A DNA stretch of 64,000 bases from Pelodera strongyloides. Taxonomy: Eukaryota > Nematoda > Chromadorea > Rhabditida > Rhabditidae. The stretch lies in the NCBI GenBank assembly GCA_036852015.1, contig JAANDG010000093.1, positions 62,001 through 126,000 on the forward strand. The letters run 5' to 3'. The position numbers and the translations under genes were made by a program. The notes below the pieces were generated by a model that was not told the origin of the DNA, searched no databases, and saw nothing but the letters and a program-made list of their open reading frames with translations. The number at the start of each line of letters is the position of its first letter. Within the stretch, counting starts at the first letter, position 1. Below are positions 1 through 11,686 of the stretch, one piece after another.

Positions 1-1213
1 GTATGTTCTACCTTTTTGTCGAAATTCACCAGCGTTGCCCTGGTGCAATTAGTAATCCTCCGTCTGTCTGTTAACTTTTCCTTGTATTAGTCTAGAAGCA
101 AAAAGACTACATTCTAGAAGAACACCCTATCGTAGCCAGTAAATTGCATGATTTCTATCAGTAGAGAAGTTAGTTTCAATCCCTTTTGTAGTCTTTGCCG
201 CTTAGTTTGCATCGTGATTTTCTAGGAATTCTTCCAGGAGAACCCTAAACGTTTGGTAAGATGTTTGTGGAGGCGAGATACACCTAGTCCCCCAAGCCTT
301 CACTAAGCAAATTCCTGTTTTTCCAAGAGTAACAACTCGAACATACCCCTTCCCAGCTTGCTCTTTGTAGGTCGTCGGTGCTTGAGCATTTACTTAAACC
401 GTGACTGCTCTAAACATTTTCCCCTACATTCGACTTCTTGTATTTGTCGTCGATGTGAGCACATATCACCGTGAAACTGCCCATTTCCTTATTTTATCAG
501 CTACTACTGCATTCTTTGCCCCTGGCAATGTAGAGATAGTTTATGCCGGCACAATGTTAGTATTACTTTCCGGGGACCTGCATACAAAATATGTCTTGTA
601 TCATTTCCTTGTCCTATATAAAATCGATGGTTTATGGAAGTTACACTTTCTTACCTTCCATTGAGTAATTCTCATGCAGGCGTTCGCTGATCGAAGGAGT
701 CTTCTCGAAAACGGATCAATGCGGGCAGCAAAGGCATTTAATCATTATTTTCTGACACTGTCATTACTTCTATGTCCCCAAACTCTATTCAAGTCTCCTA
801 ACCAACCATGCTTGTGCTAAACTACATAACAACTAATTATCGTAGAACCATCGGTGGAGGCATAAAGATCACATAACTCGCGCTTGAAACCTACCCTACA
901 ATAACTGTTTTGAGTATCCCTTTTACATTAATTTCCCGTTCACACTCATAATCAATGTTTCCTGATCACAATTGAATAGCCGCATGTGATAGTATTCACA
1001 ATCACTAGCTTGTTATCTGACGGCAGCAAAGTAACGCGCTAACTATGTTGAAACACAAATAGCTAGCAGGACGCCATAATTTTTGCTTCAATTTTATCAA
1101 AAACATGGAAACCATTACTGTTCTAACACCTTGACTTGGAATTGAAGTCTACAGTCAGAAAGCAAGGTAATGTTGTCGGTATGCGTAACTTGATGATCAG
1201 TCATTCATTTTAG
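1..1213. other. intronic or upstream sequence of the gene ending at 1336
   Basis: No convincing long exon is visible. The window opens with GTATGT, a good 5' splice site, so it may begin at an exon/intron border, but this cannot be tested without upstream sequence. One candidate internal exon lies at 680-733, after the acceptor CTCATGCAG. It is 18 codons in phase 0 and would join the exon at 1214 in frame, but only through a GC donor. Confidence 0.3.
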
Positions 1214-1336
1214 GAGAAATTGGAAAGACGCGTGCTTGGAGATCCATTGTTGGACATGAAAAAGAAGGAAACAATCAAGATTCCAAATGCAAACATTGCC
1301 ATGAACAAGTGGAAACAACTTGAGAGAACGGGATGA
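1214..1336 (+). CDS. 3'-terminal exon of an unidentified gene
   Basis: This is an open frame of 40 codons plus TGA, directly after the acceptor CATTCATTTTAG. It reads EKLERRVLGDPLLDMKKKET at its start and ends NKWKQLERTG. The composition is charged and helix-prone (K, E, R and L), and the codons look coding, unlike the flanking AT-rich DNA. I read it as the last exon of a gene entering from the left. Frame continuity with a candidate exon at 680-733 would give a longer helical tail. I do not recognise the family. There is no internal start suited to an independent protein. A chance open frame remains possible because it is short. Confidence 0.45.
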   Translation, partial: EKLERRVLGDPLLDMKKKETIKIPNANIAMNKWKQLERTG

Positions 1337-3094
1337 ATTAGTGTTGGTGATGCTATTTGGATAGTAACTATTTGATGGATCTCGGTTTTCACACTAAATT
1401 AAATGTATTGTAACCTCTCTCGTCTATGAATTACTTCCCTCAGCAACTGAATATTTAAGCGTCTTGGTTCTGGCTCTTCTTTATCGTTTCCGATTATACC
1501 CGTTAATAAGCAATGTTAAGTTGTTTGTTTCATTCGTTGCGGTTTTGTCCGCGTCACTTAATTTTTGACGTTTTCATGTTGGATTTTTTTTGCACATATT
1601 TGTATCAAATAAGGTGTAGTGCATTTTAAGTCTATATTTTCATGACTTTTAGTTCCCCACTTTAGCCACCAATTCTCTCTTTACCCTATTCATGTTTGTT
1701 CCTTTCTTTATTATTCTCCCAAGCAGTGAACTGCGAGTGTCAGTTCAGTATTGACCAATCGGGTTGTACATCTCCCGGACTATGTTGCTCTGACTTCGGA
1801 AGTTACTTGTCAACCTTCCTTCGATCTATCCAAACAATAACTTTTGAATTATCTGGTCCGGGAGTAGCACTTTACCAAAACACGTGTAGGATTCTCTAGT
1901 CTTCTTCGTTACCCCTACGCCTTTACGTGAGTATGCATTCACTCAATAGCAGTTAATGTTTCACATGTCTCTTTCTCTTCCATGTACACAGTTTGTCGTT
2001 TTTATTGCAGTATGTCAGAAACTACGTATATGATGAAAACAATGTTTTCAATTTATTTAAAAGGGACTTATTCGATTCTGAAATCCTGAAAACGGTTGCA
2101 CTTTACTACCCCATATATTCACAGTTCCCTATCCACAACTGCTTCTCGTTTGTACATGTAGTAGAAAAACTCTTTGTGTCATATTTCATATGTTGTCTAT
2201 ATCTGTTAATGAAACGTTATTGCCTTTGCTAATGCTATAGTGTGTATTGCTAAATAAGCGATTATCGATTGTTGTTTAATTTCTTGTATAACATTATAGC
2301 GTTAAACAAACACAGTTTGTCAATTTATTTTTGTCGAGCTCATTTACCATCCGTGTCTCTAAATTACGGCTTCGTTTACTTCCGCGAATAAATTTGTTTT
2401 GTTCTTACATTTCGCCAGGTTTCTCCCGATATGTGCGCACCCTAATTAAAAAGAAGCATATTAATTGTAAGATGTGTACATTTGGTAATAGGCGATTGAT
2501 ACAGGGATAGGAAACAAGGAACACAACTTTTTTTTCCTCTTTTTGTTTTAACAGACAATTTTTTGGCTGAATGATGTATTATAAATGCTCATGGCACACC
2601 TCTCTTTCCAAGTTTTATTGGTCGAAATGAAATTCTGTATTTCAGTCGTCTATTTAAATCAAATGCAAATACGTGGAGTCAAAAACAGCAATGTTCTGTA
2701 TTGTATGCAATTTTACACGATGTAATGTATTTAATTGGGAGGCGGTACACAAATTCATTCAACTGAGAATAGCATCAGCATGAAAACATACATATGTGAA
2801 TGGTACAGTAAAGTTACGCTCAATTAAGTCAGTTAAGAAACGTGAGCTGAGTAGTACAATGTAGTCAGTTCAATTGCTGCAGGATCCTAATTCTGCCTAA
2901 ATTTGTAATAATCTGTTCACTTGGTGAAAAAAAAAATACAAAACTAGATTTACTTCAATAGACATATGTCTAATCGAAAAAAAACTCAACAAAACAAGTA
3001 TATTCAATAAGGTTATTATGTTATTAGGTTAGTGTTAATATATGTATGTTCACAAGAATACATCATTAATCTAGATAAGAAAATATTAGTTTAC
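1337..3094. other. intergenic, no gene seen
   Basis: This is AT-rich sequence, probably the 3' UTR of the preceding gene followed by a spacer. Open frames at 1696-1899 and 1993-2232 follow acceptor-like AGs but have no partner exons and no recognisable protein features. Confidence 0.5.
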
Positions 3095-3202
3095 TATTAT
3101 GATTAATAATAGTTCGAAATGGCACAATAGGTAAGCAGTACGTTATACTAATCTGATTAATAATAGTTATAGATGACACAAGAGGTAAGCAATACGTTGT
3201 AA
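3095..3202. repeat. 54-bp tandem repeat, two copies
   Basis: Two adjacent units share the core GATTAATAATAGTT (at 3101 and 3155) followed by a diverged GGTAAGCARTACGTT segment. The period is 54 bp. It is non-coding. Confidence 0.7.
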
Positions 3203-3466
3203 CAGCCTTGAACTTGAACGTTGATTCGACAGAGTGGAGTGGCACAATCAAGATGCCGTGACCGGACGGTGCACTAACTGAAAATTTCTCATTACATACT
3301 TAAACGAGTGGCTACATTGTAACCCATGCTCAGCTCATTATGAAGTATTGTTGTAAACCTTTGTAAAAGCGAAATGGTGGTCTGTCTCCAAAAAATTCGT
3401 CGAAAATTACAACAAGTGGCGGAGTAAACATCAGTGCCTTAGTTACAGCAGTAACCACGCCCATCC

Positions 3467-3790
3467 TTGATGGGGTTTCAATGTATGACAAAAACTGCGC
3501 GTTTTGCTTCCAAGTATCAAATGTGCATGTCGTGTACGATTTTGCATACAGCTTTGAAAATTAAAAAGTGCACCATGCTATTAATGAGGCGAAAATGCAC
3601 AGTTTATGCACGCTCGAAAAAAATAGTCCAGTGGCTAGCTGCCGAGACCATTTTTTGGCGGTCTGTAGTTGTTCTCGTGTAGTGCCAATCCACGGTAAAT
3701 TTTGACATACTTGGAAGCAAAAATCGGCAATTTTTGCCATACATTGTAACCCATGATTAGAGAATATTTCGTCATTTGGATGCAGTGGAG
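3467..3790. repeat. diverged inverted repeat
   Basis: The left arm, about 3467-3530, contains CAATGTATGACAAAAACTGC and TTGCTTCCAAGTAT. It matches the reverse complement of about 3700-3790 (CAATGTATGGCAAAAATTGC and TTGCTTCCAAGTAT). The loop is about 170 bp. This looks like an old foldback or MITE-type element. Open frames called on both strands here are products of the inverted repeat. Confidence 0.7.
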
Positions 3791-3980
3791 TGTCTGATAA
3801 TTTGGAAAGCCCATTGCTCGATCTTCCGAACTCGCTACTAGTATAATAACCGGCCAATCGAGTAATTTTCCCATACAAAATCGCAAGAAATGGTTGTTTC
3901 AGTACATTTTTATTCAACATGCACTTATTTGTTTGTGTTTTTATGTTTATTTTCGTTTATAACCTTTTCAAGCTATTTTT

Positions 3981-5760
3981 GGTGAAAAAAACCAAGACCG
4001 TGTGGTGTTTCGCTTTAAGAAAGTACCGTAAACAGCAATGAAACTAACCTGTGATGGTCTCGGGTAGACGAACGACCGTCAACGAAGGGTGTCGCTGGGC
4101 TCTTGTCGTTCTTCTAAATTCATTTGTAAACAAGGAAACACAAAGCAGTTGTTCACATGAAAGTAGCCCTGTGAAGAACTTCCGGACCTAGTTTAGTTAT
4201 ACGCGGAGAATCGAAACCGTGCAGAAACAATAGGCCCCAGTACACAGGTAGGGAAACACGAAACTAGCCAAGTTCCGTATTCGGCAACGAAATCTATGTG
4301 TACGGGATAGTGTGTACCAAAAATGATAAACATTGTTTTCCCAGAGACATTTCTGCCCTAAGCAAACCAGATCCCACAAACAGACCATTCTCTATCAGAA
4401 TGAGCCCGAGCCCTTGCTCAACAGTCAATTACATTCTCAGTATATCGGAATCTATGTAGTTACCTTCTGGTCCTCCGGCCTCGTTACCAGTCGCGGTCAT
4501 TGTCTTTGTTTCTGGGCCGCTATCGAACGGCTACGACCACGCGTTTGACGAGCAGAAGTGGCGTAGGCTAACAAAATGGACAATTATGATATGTTTAAGG
4601 CCTACGAAAAGAAACGAGTTTCGAAAAAAAAGCAGGTTCACATGCAACAAAAAAAATCTAAAGATATTTATGATTATATACGTGCTCAACAATGGTCAGA
4701 TCATTCTCGCGGATGAGAAAATTCACAGATTGAAAATGCACAGATCACAGATTGACTACAGAAATGTAGAGTTTTGGTTGTCAACAAATTACAGTCTAAC
4801 TAGCAAATGTTTCCCCATATCGAAGATGCTCATCAACACTTGTTGTAACTCTCGTTGTAACGCGACGCATATTAGGATAACACGATAGATTAAAGTGCTG
4901 ATTATGGACTGAATATAGGGGTAATGCGCCCACCCGCTAACTTTGCCTATGACTTCAGGTCTAGTATTGCGGAATCAGGACCCCAACTTCTGATGCAGTA
5001 CTCCACTACAGTACCCCGGACGCCGCGTACTCCGGCTTGGTGTGTGCTCTCCTCCTACATTCTGGAGCTAGCCTTGAGCACCCCGATATTGTACACCCCA
5101 TCGTCACTCTCTAATCCTCAGTCATTATTGGCTTCTGCACAATATGAATAAACAGTTATCAGGAACTACTGTTATCTACACGGTTGATCCCTGGACAAGG
5201 TTTGACAATAGTGATATCATTTAAATTACGATTATGGTGACAACCCGATGTTCAGAAAATTATGCGGCTGTATTACAATTCAAATTGGGCGAATATGAGT
5301 AAAGACACTTGAAGAAAAGCTAGCAATAGTAAGAAAAATCAAAACAAGCAACAGTGAGAGCTACGATAACAAATCGCAGTGAGGGTTATGAGTAAAGTGA
5401 TGGCAGTGTTGGTGGTCTAATTGCACAGAGAGGTCACGGAGTTTGTATTTTGTAGTCTGATTGAACTACAGGTGTCTCGGATAAACTTGCAACAAGCAGA
5501 TCCTGTTATCTCCAGAGTGATATTACGTCGCCAAATTCTATATGAAAATTAAATACATAACTGGGTACCGATAGAAGCCTTATTGAGAGTGAAAGATATT
5601 AATGGGGTATTGCTATTGAGTGTAGATAAGTTTACGTATTAAACTATTCATCTTTAAAGAACTCTAGAGAAAAGCTTGCAGCTTAGAGAATTTCGCTTGC
5701 GGTGCGATCAAAATAGGAGCTGGTATGGAAGAAGAACCAGTAAAACTATTAATTCAGATA
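3981..5760. other. intergenic, no confident gene
   Basis: Several short open frames occur. The most protein-like is a 46-codon ORF at 4576-4716 (MDNYDMFKAYEKKR start, lysine-rich), with no splice partners. The frame at 4924-5151 is locally GC-richer but has no recognisable feature. I see no promoter or RNA gene. Confidence 0.4.
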
Positions 5761-6020
5761 TTGCACATTTAACTCGTACGTACTATGTATGAAATCGCCA
5801 TGAAGTTGGTTCGAATCATTAACCTTGAGCAGCGACAAAATTTACACTTCGACTTATTTTTAACGTCGTATATTCTGAAGCAGCAACTCGATTGCATATT
5901 TAACTCGTATGCGGGTCTGACATCATCATTGAAGTTCATTGACATCATTAGGTTTGAGTTACGATGCATTTTGAACCTAGTTTTTGACGCCGCGCTTTCT
6001 GAAGCAGACACGCAATTGTC
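5761..6020. repeat. 131-bp diverged tandem repeat, two copies
   Basis: Unit 1 starts TTGCACATTTAACTCGTA at 5761 and unit 2 starts TTGCATATTTAACTCGTA at 5892. Both end in a TTCTGAAGCAG(C/A) segment, giving a period of about 131 bp. Overlapping open frames occur on both strands, which fits a non-coding repeat rather than a gene. Confidence 0.7.
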
Positions 6021-6279
6021 CGTCTAGGTATACGATTATACTAATGTTTTTTTTTTAGATTTTCGAATTTTTTGTTTATTTTTTTTTCGACAAAAAAAAA
6101 ATCATTACACTTATATTCTTACTTAACCAGCACATCAATGTTCTCTATTGCCAGCATCCCTCCTCGCACCAATACAGTAGGTAGATACGGATAGCGAAGG
6201 GGTCGACCCATCTCGTAGTTGTATCAAGAGACGGTGATTCTGAAACATACAATAAATATAATTTGAAAACTATCATTAA

Positions 6280-6692
6280 AGGATCGCAGTCACTTCAATT
6301 TCGCATTTTTACTTCACTTATCAATAAATATAAAAAGATACTTAGAAAAATACCTTTCCAATACCGATTTACGGAACATTTATCACAGGGAAAGAAATCC
6401 CTTGTGTTGAGTTCTGATTTTTGACAAAATGGGGTGTTTTCTAAATCGCAACGGGACTTGGCCGGTTGCCAATGATGACAAAACAAAGAAAATCCGGGGA
6501 AGAGGGAAAGTGTTTGCTCTACTGTCTCAGTTGTCGTTGTCATACTGTACGTAATTAGAACGCAACCGAGGGGATTTCTTTCCCTGGGTTAATTTTTCAG
6601 TAAATTGACACCGGAATGGTATTTTTCTATGTGCGTTTTCATGTTTATGGATAATTGAAGTAAAAAGGCGAATTTGAAGTGACTGCGATCCT
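6280..6692. mobile_element. MITE-like inverted-repeat element, TTAA-flanked
   Basis: The ends are AGGATCGCAGTCACTTCAA and its reverse complement, and similarity between the arms runs inward for roughly 150 bp (for example CAGGGAAAGAAATCCC in both arms). TTAA lies immediately outside each end (6276-6279 and 6693-6696), the target duplication typical of piggyBac-type elements. There is no transposase, so it is non-autonomous. Its length between the TTAA copies is 413 bp. A related element lies at 59974-60279. Confidence 0.85.
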
Positions 6693-6696
6693 TTAA

Positions 6697-7868
6697 ATAG
6701 TGAAAAACAATACTTTTTTAAAGTGAACACTAAAATAACATACTGAATTATATCTAAGTGAAACTTGAAAGTTACTTACCGTTCGCCTTTCCAACGGAAG
6801 TAGGATCGGTCAGCCCGAGGGCCCATCTGCGACACTAGACAGCTCCTTGTTTCGGCAGTTCCTTATGGAAATGCCACGTTCCACGAGGTCTTCCACAAGT
6901 TCCCCAACACTGTCTTCAATCAGATGCTCTCCATTGAGCTCATTGTATAGGTCCAATAGATTTAGCCAACGGGCACGAGTTGGCTCGTTCCTATTGGCTG
7001 TGACGTATGCGCGCAGTTTTACAGTATGGACCGTCATGACGCTGCAGTACGGTTGAAGAAGTGTAGAATCGGAAAGTAGCCTGAACGTTTTAGAATACTT
7101 TTGATACATTTGCCGAGAGAACCTTTTTAACTGCAACCCTCTTCTGAACGTGTGCTCGCTTTTTTGCCCACTAATTCAGCTTCATTTCCGACTCGTCCAT
7201 GATCTGATGACATTCATTGAAAAGTTGGCTGGTTGGAAGCACGTACGCGTTGAGTTCCTAAACTTGACCCTTTTTGAGGGAGACGGCGAGTGGCTCAATA
7301 GAATTTTTGAGGCAAGCGTGTTAAGAAATATCTTCTCCTGAAATCTGCACTTCCCACAATATTGCATTGAATTTAACTCAGCCAGTTATTGTAAATGAGA
7401 ACATTGAAAAAAAAACTTTTTTATTTTAATTTTTTTTATTTCTGTTCGAGTTTTGTTCAAGTTACTTTATTTATTCCGTCTATCACGATGTCAATCAAAT
7501 TCTTTGTAAAGGACTTTACATGATTCGTGTTTTTTTGAAATCCGTAATTTGCAATGTCAATCATGTTAGTTTGTCAGTGATAGTAGTGTATTTATTGTTA
7601 AATAAGGATACATTCATCATCATCATAATATTTGATACTGCTTATCTTTGTTATCATCATATAATCGTGACCTCGCTTAGGAAGGGAATATTACGGCAAA
7701 TTATCTGACCTATATATTCCTTTTCACTCATCTGAACTTTAAGTGGTGCACAATATTCCTGATGAGCTTTCCATAATTAGTGACTTTTGTATGACGCCTT
7801 GTGTTTCACCCTTCATTGTACTCATTTCATATTGTCAAGCAAATGTGAGCTCACTATGATATTTGTTT
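6697..7868. other. intergenic, no gene seen
   Basis: An open frame at 6810-7136 on the minus strand (108 codons) lacks a recognisable domain and overlaps open frames on the other strand. The rest is AT-rich, with poly-T and ATC-rich tracts near 7600. Confidence 0.4.
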
Positions 7869-8144
7869 CCGAGCATTTTCCGCGGAAAACCCAGCTAGTT
7901 TTTTACTAGTTTCCTACTAGGTTTTTAGTCGGAAAAAGCTCGGAAAACGAAAGTTTGTCGGAAAAACCTCGGAAAATCCACGGTAAAAGTTCGGAAACGG
8001 ACAAACAGACGGATCCCGAGCTCGGCCCGCCTATTTTCCGAGCTCGGCCCGAGAACCTCAAAGTTTCCGAGAATTTTTTCGGAGAATACTCGGAGAATCC
8101 GCGGAAAATCCTCGGAAACGCAAAGTTTCTCGGAAAATGCTCGG
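7869..8144. mobile_element. CGGAAAA-rich element with short inverted ends
   Basis: The ends are CCGAGCATTTTCCG (7869-7882) and its exact reverse complement (8131-8144). The interior holds many copies of CTCGGAAAA/CGGAAA and two copies of CCGAGCTCGGCCCG. It is probably a decayed small foldback element or satellite fragment. Open frames on both strands (7906-8223 and 7955-8185) are by-products. Confidence 0.6.
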
Positions 8145-8757
8145 GATTCATTAACAGAGCATATGGGAATGGAGTATTTTGGTAATATGTATGACTCGAT
8201 ATGTATGACCAGTCGTCAGGCACGCATACGATAAGTCGTTCATGTTTTAGTTTATCTCAATTCGCTATGTATAATATCCCGACAATTCATTCTTAAATAC
8301 GTAATTGAGGTCCATTCGATTGGGTCTTTCTTTTGGTTTAATCTTCTAATTTTTAGGTTAGCTAGGTCTTGGTACTTAAATTGAAGTAGCTGTATCCTCT
8401 ATGTCTTTTCATGACTGCTTCCTTGTCAACTATGTTGCACTTTGTTGCTCAATTTGAAACACGCACAAACATTGTTGCATGTTGCCTTCTAACTTGTTGT
8501 TTTTACTATATCTTGCTTGAAATTTTTTGTAGTAAAATTATTTCTTTTCTTCGGTGCTCCTATTCAGTCTGTCGAATTGCAGCCGGTTGCGTTGGGTATC
8601 GAAAATGCGCATTTGTTTTGAGATGCAGAAAGTTTGTGAAAAGGTAACTGATAAATAACGGAAAATAGTAAGGCCGCACTTGGGTCAGCATGTTTTGCTT
8701 TTCACCAATGAACAAGCTGCCACCGCTGAAAATTGATTTGAAACTAACGACAAACGT

Positions 8758-8763
8758 TTTATT
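8758..8763 (-). terminator. polyadenylation signal AATAAA for APIP
   Basis: AATAAA reads on the minus strand 27 nt past the APIP stop codon, a suitable distance for 3' end formation. Confidence 0.6.
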
Positions 8764-8789
8764 ACTCATTCCTATAGTTAAAGTAAGGT

Positions 8790-10580
8790 TTATTCCACTT
8801 TAATGCCAAGACGCACCATTTCGACGGCCAGTTCGAAGAGATAATCGTAACATTCGGTCCTAGGATAGATTTAGTTATTATATGCGGAGCGTATATGTCA
8901 CGTGACAATCTAATTGTCTACTCCAAAAGAAAGTGAGCTTACATTGTCTTCGTCATCTGCCATGATGGTCCCCACACAAACAGACCATGATTTCGCACTA
9001 GCATTGCTGTAGCATCCGGACATTCTTCGAGAACTCGGAGAAGAGCGGGCTTAATATGGAAAGTTGGGATAAAACTAATACCTATTAGTGTTATTAATTG
9101 CTCCAATGTTCGGGTAACCACCGAAGAAGAATCAAAACGGGCCCCAATAGTCAGAGGATGGAGAAAAAAGCACTGGTCGTAATTGTTTCGAGAAACAACA
9201 GTCCCGAAAACTGATAAAACTAACCAACAACTGGCTTTCTGAAGGCATATTGTCTACAATCGGAACCTTCAATGTATCAGTGTATCCAAGACACTTCTTC
9301 AACAAAGGACTGTATATGCCTGAAATAGAAAAACCACAAGTTAGGAACTAACTCGTTGACAACAATACAGTATCATTACATTTTGTTACCATTTTCCACG
9401 TACAGTAAATGTCACCTTCTACAGAATGCAAACTGGAAAATAAAGTATTCTTAGCCCTTAGCAGTAGCACGCAAAATATCAAACGTTAATGTAGTTTACA
9501 AATGTTTTTAACCAGGGCACAGTCAGTTATCTTACCTTTAATATATTCCTGGTTACTGATCTCAAATCTATCCTTATCCTGGTAAAGCTGCGTAATCAAA
9601 TTAGCTGATTTTGAATGCGTATGAATAACACAAGGAAACCCTAAAAAGGTAAATCAAGGAATACTACATTTTCTAAGTGTAACATAATTGTTCCACCAAT
9701 AAGATATTCATTATGAGAAAAGAAAAGACGAGTACCTGTTTTCTCAATAATCGCTTCAAAGAGAATTTGGCATGAAGAAGGCTGCACTTCGTTTGGGCCT
9801 CTGATGACGTTTTTGGAGACCTTGTCAATAACGAACACGTCCGAACTGAATGTAATTTGACTTTGGTCGTTAACTAATGGTAGTCATTGTCCTCATAAAC
9901 GATAAACACGCTGACAAAATGCACTCATAAACTACGAAAATGCAGGAATGACCCTCACCAAGTCAGTCTTTCCTTCTGAAGGGCTGACGGGCTAACAAGC
10001 AAGTCTCCTTCTGCGTTTATAGCGCCCATTGCTCCTCCAGTCCCTTTCATCCATCCCATGTAGTAGAACTGGGACATCAGAGATACAAACACATCATCAG
10101 ACATCTGAAAACAGCTGTTTTGAAATCTTAGCCCGCAAGCTGATTAGTTGAATCATATTATTGAATTATATATACGTAATTACATCTAAGCTCATAGATC
10201 TCATTATCACTAATGCGATTGGAAATGACCTTATGTTGTTAATATACGAAAATTTTATATGATTGTGGAAAAAATAACCGTTGAATAGCAACGAAAGTCT
10301 GCACAGCGACTTTGGAAAGACTTCTTCGGTTCAATGTGGCTATCCAATTGGCAAATAAAACAAATAGAAAAGGTTCCAGTAAACAATAATGAGATTAGAA
10401 CTCAAGTTATACCTAGCTGGTAAACAGTCCTTTGTTTTAAATATCCTGACCCCGAAAACATCCTAAGCGAAGTATATATACATGAATTCCATTGTTACCT
10501 ATGGTGCAATTTGGAAATTTACTGACCTGTGTGCTGTGTTGGGTGGACTTCTGTTCGGTTAAAGAACTCGAACAGTTCAT
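8790..10580 (-). CDS. mtnB/APIP: methylthioribulose-1-phosphate dehydratase (APIP/MtnB), class II aldolase fold
   Basis: This cytosolic enzyme dehydrates methylthioribulose-1-phosphate in the methionine salvage pathway. The seven exons are 10580-10527, 10104-9959, 9845-9736, 9640-9536, 9319-9225, 9049-8943 and 8859-8790. They total 687 nt (228 aa) and all phases close. Family signatures seen are GWMKGTGGAMG near the N-terminus, the zinc-binding HTHSKSAN, SNQEYIKG with the catalytic Glu, RNHGLFVWGPSW with the third zinc histidine, and the C-terminal ECYDYLFELAVEM. The human protein is of similar length. The start is the ATG of exon 1. An in-frame ATG also opens exon 2 (10104), so the first 18 residues are uncertain. 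The acceptor before the sixth exon (ATATTAAG) is weak but keeps the frame. No neighbours share the pathway. Confidence 0.94.
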
Positions 10581-11686
10581 TGTATGCCTGAAATGTCCTC
10601 AATAATACCTATTTTCCTTCGGTAAATCTTATTGGAGGCGTAAAACATGAAAAAATACGAGAAATACAGGGAAAAATCTTGAGGAAGCGTCTAGTTCGAG
10701 GCAAGCCAATTAGTGGTATCACTGATAAGAACACTGACATAGATATTGCTTTTTAAGCAGAATCGCAGTGTTCGCATAGCTACCAGATGACATAGATCAC
10801 CATATTATCCGCTTTTGTTGTGAACTATGTGCAGTGAGCGATTTTTATCTGGTTTCAAAGGATCGAATGTACTTTGAACCTTTTGTACAGTAATATATAG
10901 TTTATAGCGATGATAATATATTCTTGCGCAAAATTTGTGGGTTAGAATATATGTACACCTGATTAAATACTGTCTTGGCCTAAGGGCTATAATAATATAA
11001 ATATTCTACAAAGTTCCCAAGCTTGCATGTGTTTGTTAACAAAGTGTACTCATTCAGACTCTGCGCTAATCTGTTTAAACACATTCCTGATCGCTTGTAA
11101 AGGTGATGTCCCGTAATAAATTGAAGGCCTCTGGGTACGACAGATCAAGGAGCAACTGATGGAATGACCTCTTGCTGACCACAGGCAAATTCGAGCATCT
11201 GCAATCTGCCTCTGTCATATCGTCTCAGTCTGACTTCTCCGTACCTCCAGCGTTTCCTTGGTGTCTCTCCCATATTTCGTTCCTGCATCTCCACACATCG
11301 ATTCAACTCTCCCGTGTTATTTTCCCGCTATTCAACAGAACTGCATGGCGTTTTGCCAGTCCCTTGCATTCCCAGCCCAAAAATATTTGCTATCAGTGTT
11401 AAGGATAATAGCACTATATGTTCCCTTCTATCCTGTTCACCGTCCTATCCATTGCTCCCATTATTTTTATTTTATTTGAATATTTTGTAGCATAACCAGT
11501 AAATATTTAAGCCTGTAAAGTACGACTATTTGAAGAGCTTGGCCTCTTTGTGAAAAGACTTGAAAAATCATAAGTGTAACCTATTATTGCATTAATTTCT
11601 GGAGGAGCTACTTCTCTTGCAACTCAAACATTTACCCACAAACTGATTTTCACACAATGCATATTTTATATTATTTTAGAAGAAGA
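10581..11686. other. intergenic spacer
   Basis: This spacer lies between the APIP start and the next + strand gene and contains the promoter sides of both. Two overlapping open frames at 11172-11479 have no partner exons or recognisable domain. Confidence 0.5.

Noticed and set aside
5769..6027. Overlapping frames on both strands
   Set aside because: They coincide with a 131-bp tandem repeat and have no gene structure.
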